Shown: positions 5,108 through 5,422 of the stretch, piece by piece
How the letters are laid out: every line of letters starts with the position of its first letter
Position numbering within the stretch: the first letter of the stretch is position 1
NCBI GenBank assembly: GCA_008933045.1
Contig: WBXJ01000193.1
Location: 1 to 5,422 of the forward strand
Length of the DNA stretch: 5,422 nt
Reading direction: 5' to 3'
From: Verrucomicrobiota bacterium
GTDB lineage: Bacteria; Verrucomicrobiota; Verrucomicrobiia; Limisphaerales; SXQI01
Position numbers and translations under genes: made by a program
Notes under the pieces: model-generated
The model's input: only the letters and a program-made list of their open reading frames with translations
The model's database searches: none
What the model was told of the DNA's origin: nothing

Positions 5108-5422
5108 TCAGGCCGCAGGCTTTGGAAGCAGGCGCGAAATAACGAAGAATAATCCTGCGGCCACGAACGCTAAAACCAACCAAAGAAACCAACTCCCTGA
5201 GTTAAAATGGCCGACGGTGGTTGTGGGTTTAAGGACTTCTTCGGGGGCTAGAATGGCGGAGGTTTTGTCTGCCGCGAGGAGGCGATGGCCTAGTATTTCC
5301 AGATCATAACGAGGTGCGGCAGCCTTTATGTTTCCGTAATAAAGGGCGATCGGATCCGTAGGTTTGGCCTTAAAAACAAGGCGAGAGGTGGGCCACCATA
5401 ATTGCACAGAGCTTAATTCCAA
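5108..5422 (-). CDS. C-terminal part of a DUF3999-like membrane protein, 5' end outside the window
   Basis: On the minus strand the frame is open from the right edge to TGA at 5110-5108, giving 104 residues. The first codon seen is TTG, with no ribosome site visible, so this is read as the end of a longer gene rather than a complete short one. Residues 7-18 (QLWWPTSRLVFK) and 26-45, with ALYYGN and APRYDLE, resemble the C-terminal segment of DUF3999 proteins, where an 'L-x-Y-G-N' strand and an A-P-x-Y-D-L element precede a final helix; this is from memory. A membrane helix covers about 78-98 (FLWLVLAFVAAG core), followed by a short tail LLPKPAA. The expected topology is a large extracytoplasmic part anchored by one C-terminal helix. 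It converges on the plus-strand membrane protein gene with a 44-base gap that holds no clear terminator. Function unknown. Confidence 0.68.
   Translation of the reverse strand: MELSSVQLWWPTSRLVFKAKPTDPIALYYGNIKAAAPRYDLEILGHRLLAADKTSAILAPEEVLKPTTTVGHFNSGSWFLWLVLAFVAAGLFFVISRLLPKPAA

Noticed and set aside
5064..5120. Possible bidirectional terminator between the convergent genes
   Set aside because: The only inverted repeat (GCCT...AGGC around 5105-5120) is short, has mismatches, overlaps the minus-strand stop region and lacks a T-run.
5070..5309. Plus-strand open frame of 79 codons at the right end
   Set aside because: It overlaps the minus-strand DUF3999-like coding region, whose translation has a membrane helix and family-like segments; the plus-strand frame has neither.
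1..5422. CRISPR array, insertion sequence, tRNA, toxin-antitoxin or defence system
   Set aside because: I found no repeated spacer-like units, terminal inverted repeats, transposase motifs, cloverleaf-like sequence or toxin-antitoxin-sized gene pair; the stretch is densely filled by ordinary genes.

Overview
The window looks like an ordinary chromosomal stretch from the Planctomycetes-Verrucomicrobia-Chlamydiae group, most likely a verrucomicrobium. The best lineage clue is a 51-residue, strongly basic ORF at 835-990. Its pattern (S-L, then R-N-V-L-x-R-x-E-R, then W-x-E-G-x-x-V-x-G-L) is the one I remember for the 'small basic protein' family largely confined to that superphylum. The DUF6941-like protein at 3724-4164 also fits. 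The lineage call rests on memory of these families, not on a search.

Layout: (1) 1-702, the 3' part of a polysaccharide deacetylase gene that begins outside the window. (2) 703-834, a short intergenic leader with a weak promoter candidate and a 7-bp hairpin plus T-run. (3) 835-990, the small basic protein gene, closed by a very strong intrinsic terminator at 1004-1045. (4) 1047-1772, an RsuA/RluB-type rRNA pseudouridine synthase whose start codon lies one base after the terminator T-run. (5) 1812-2810, an exported protein with two bacterial SH3-like domains, a long Val/Pro/Ala linker and an unassigned C-terminal domain. (6) 2810-3697, folD, whose ATG overlaps the previous stop (TAATG). (7) 3724-4164, a DUF6941-like beta-rich protein. 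(8) 4206-5063, a multi-pass membrane protein of unknown function with a good ribosome binding site. (9) 5108-5422 on the minus strand, the 3' end of a convergent gene resembling the C-terminus of DUF3999 membrane proteins.

Genes 4 to 8 run the same way with gaps of 41 bases or less (39, overlap, 26, 41) and no visible terminator between them, so they may be one transcript. Their products share no obvious pathway: rRNA modification, a cell-envelope SH3 protein, one-carbon metabolism, and two uncharacterised proteins. The small basic protein gene sits between two terminator-like hairpins and is probably transcribed alone.

I see no mobile element, CRISPR array, tRNA, rRNA, toxin-antitoxin pair or defence system. 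The items most worth a second look are the small basic protein, the terminator abutting the pseudouridine synthase start, and the uncharacterised DUF6941/membrane protein pair.
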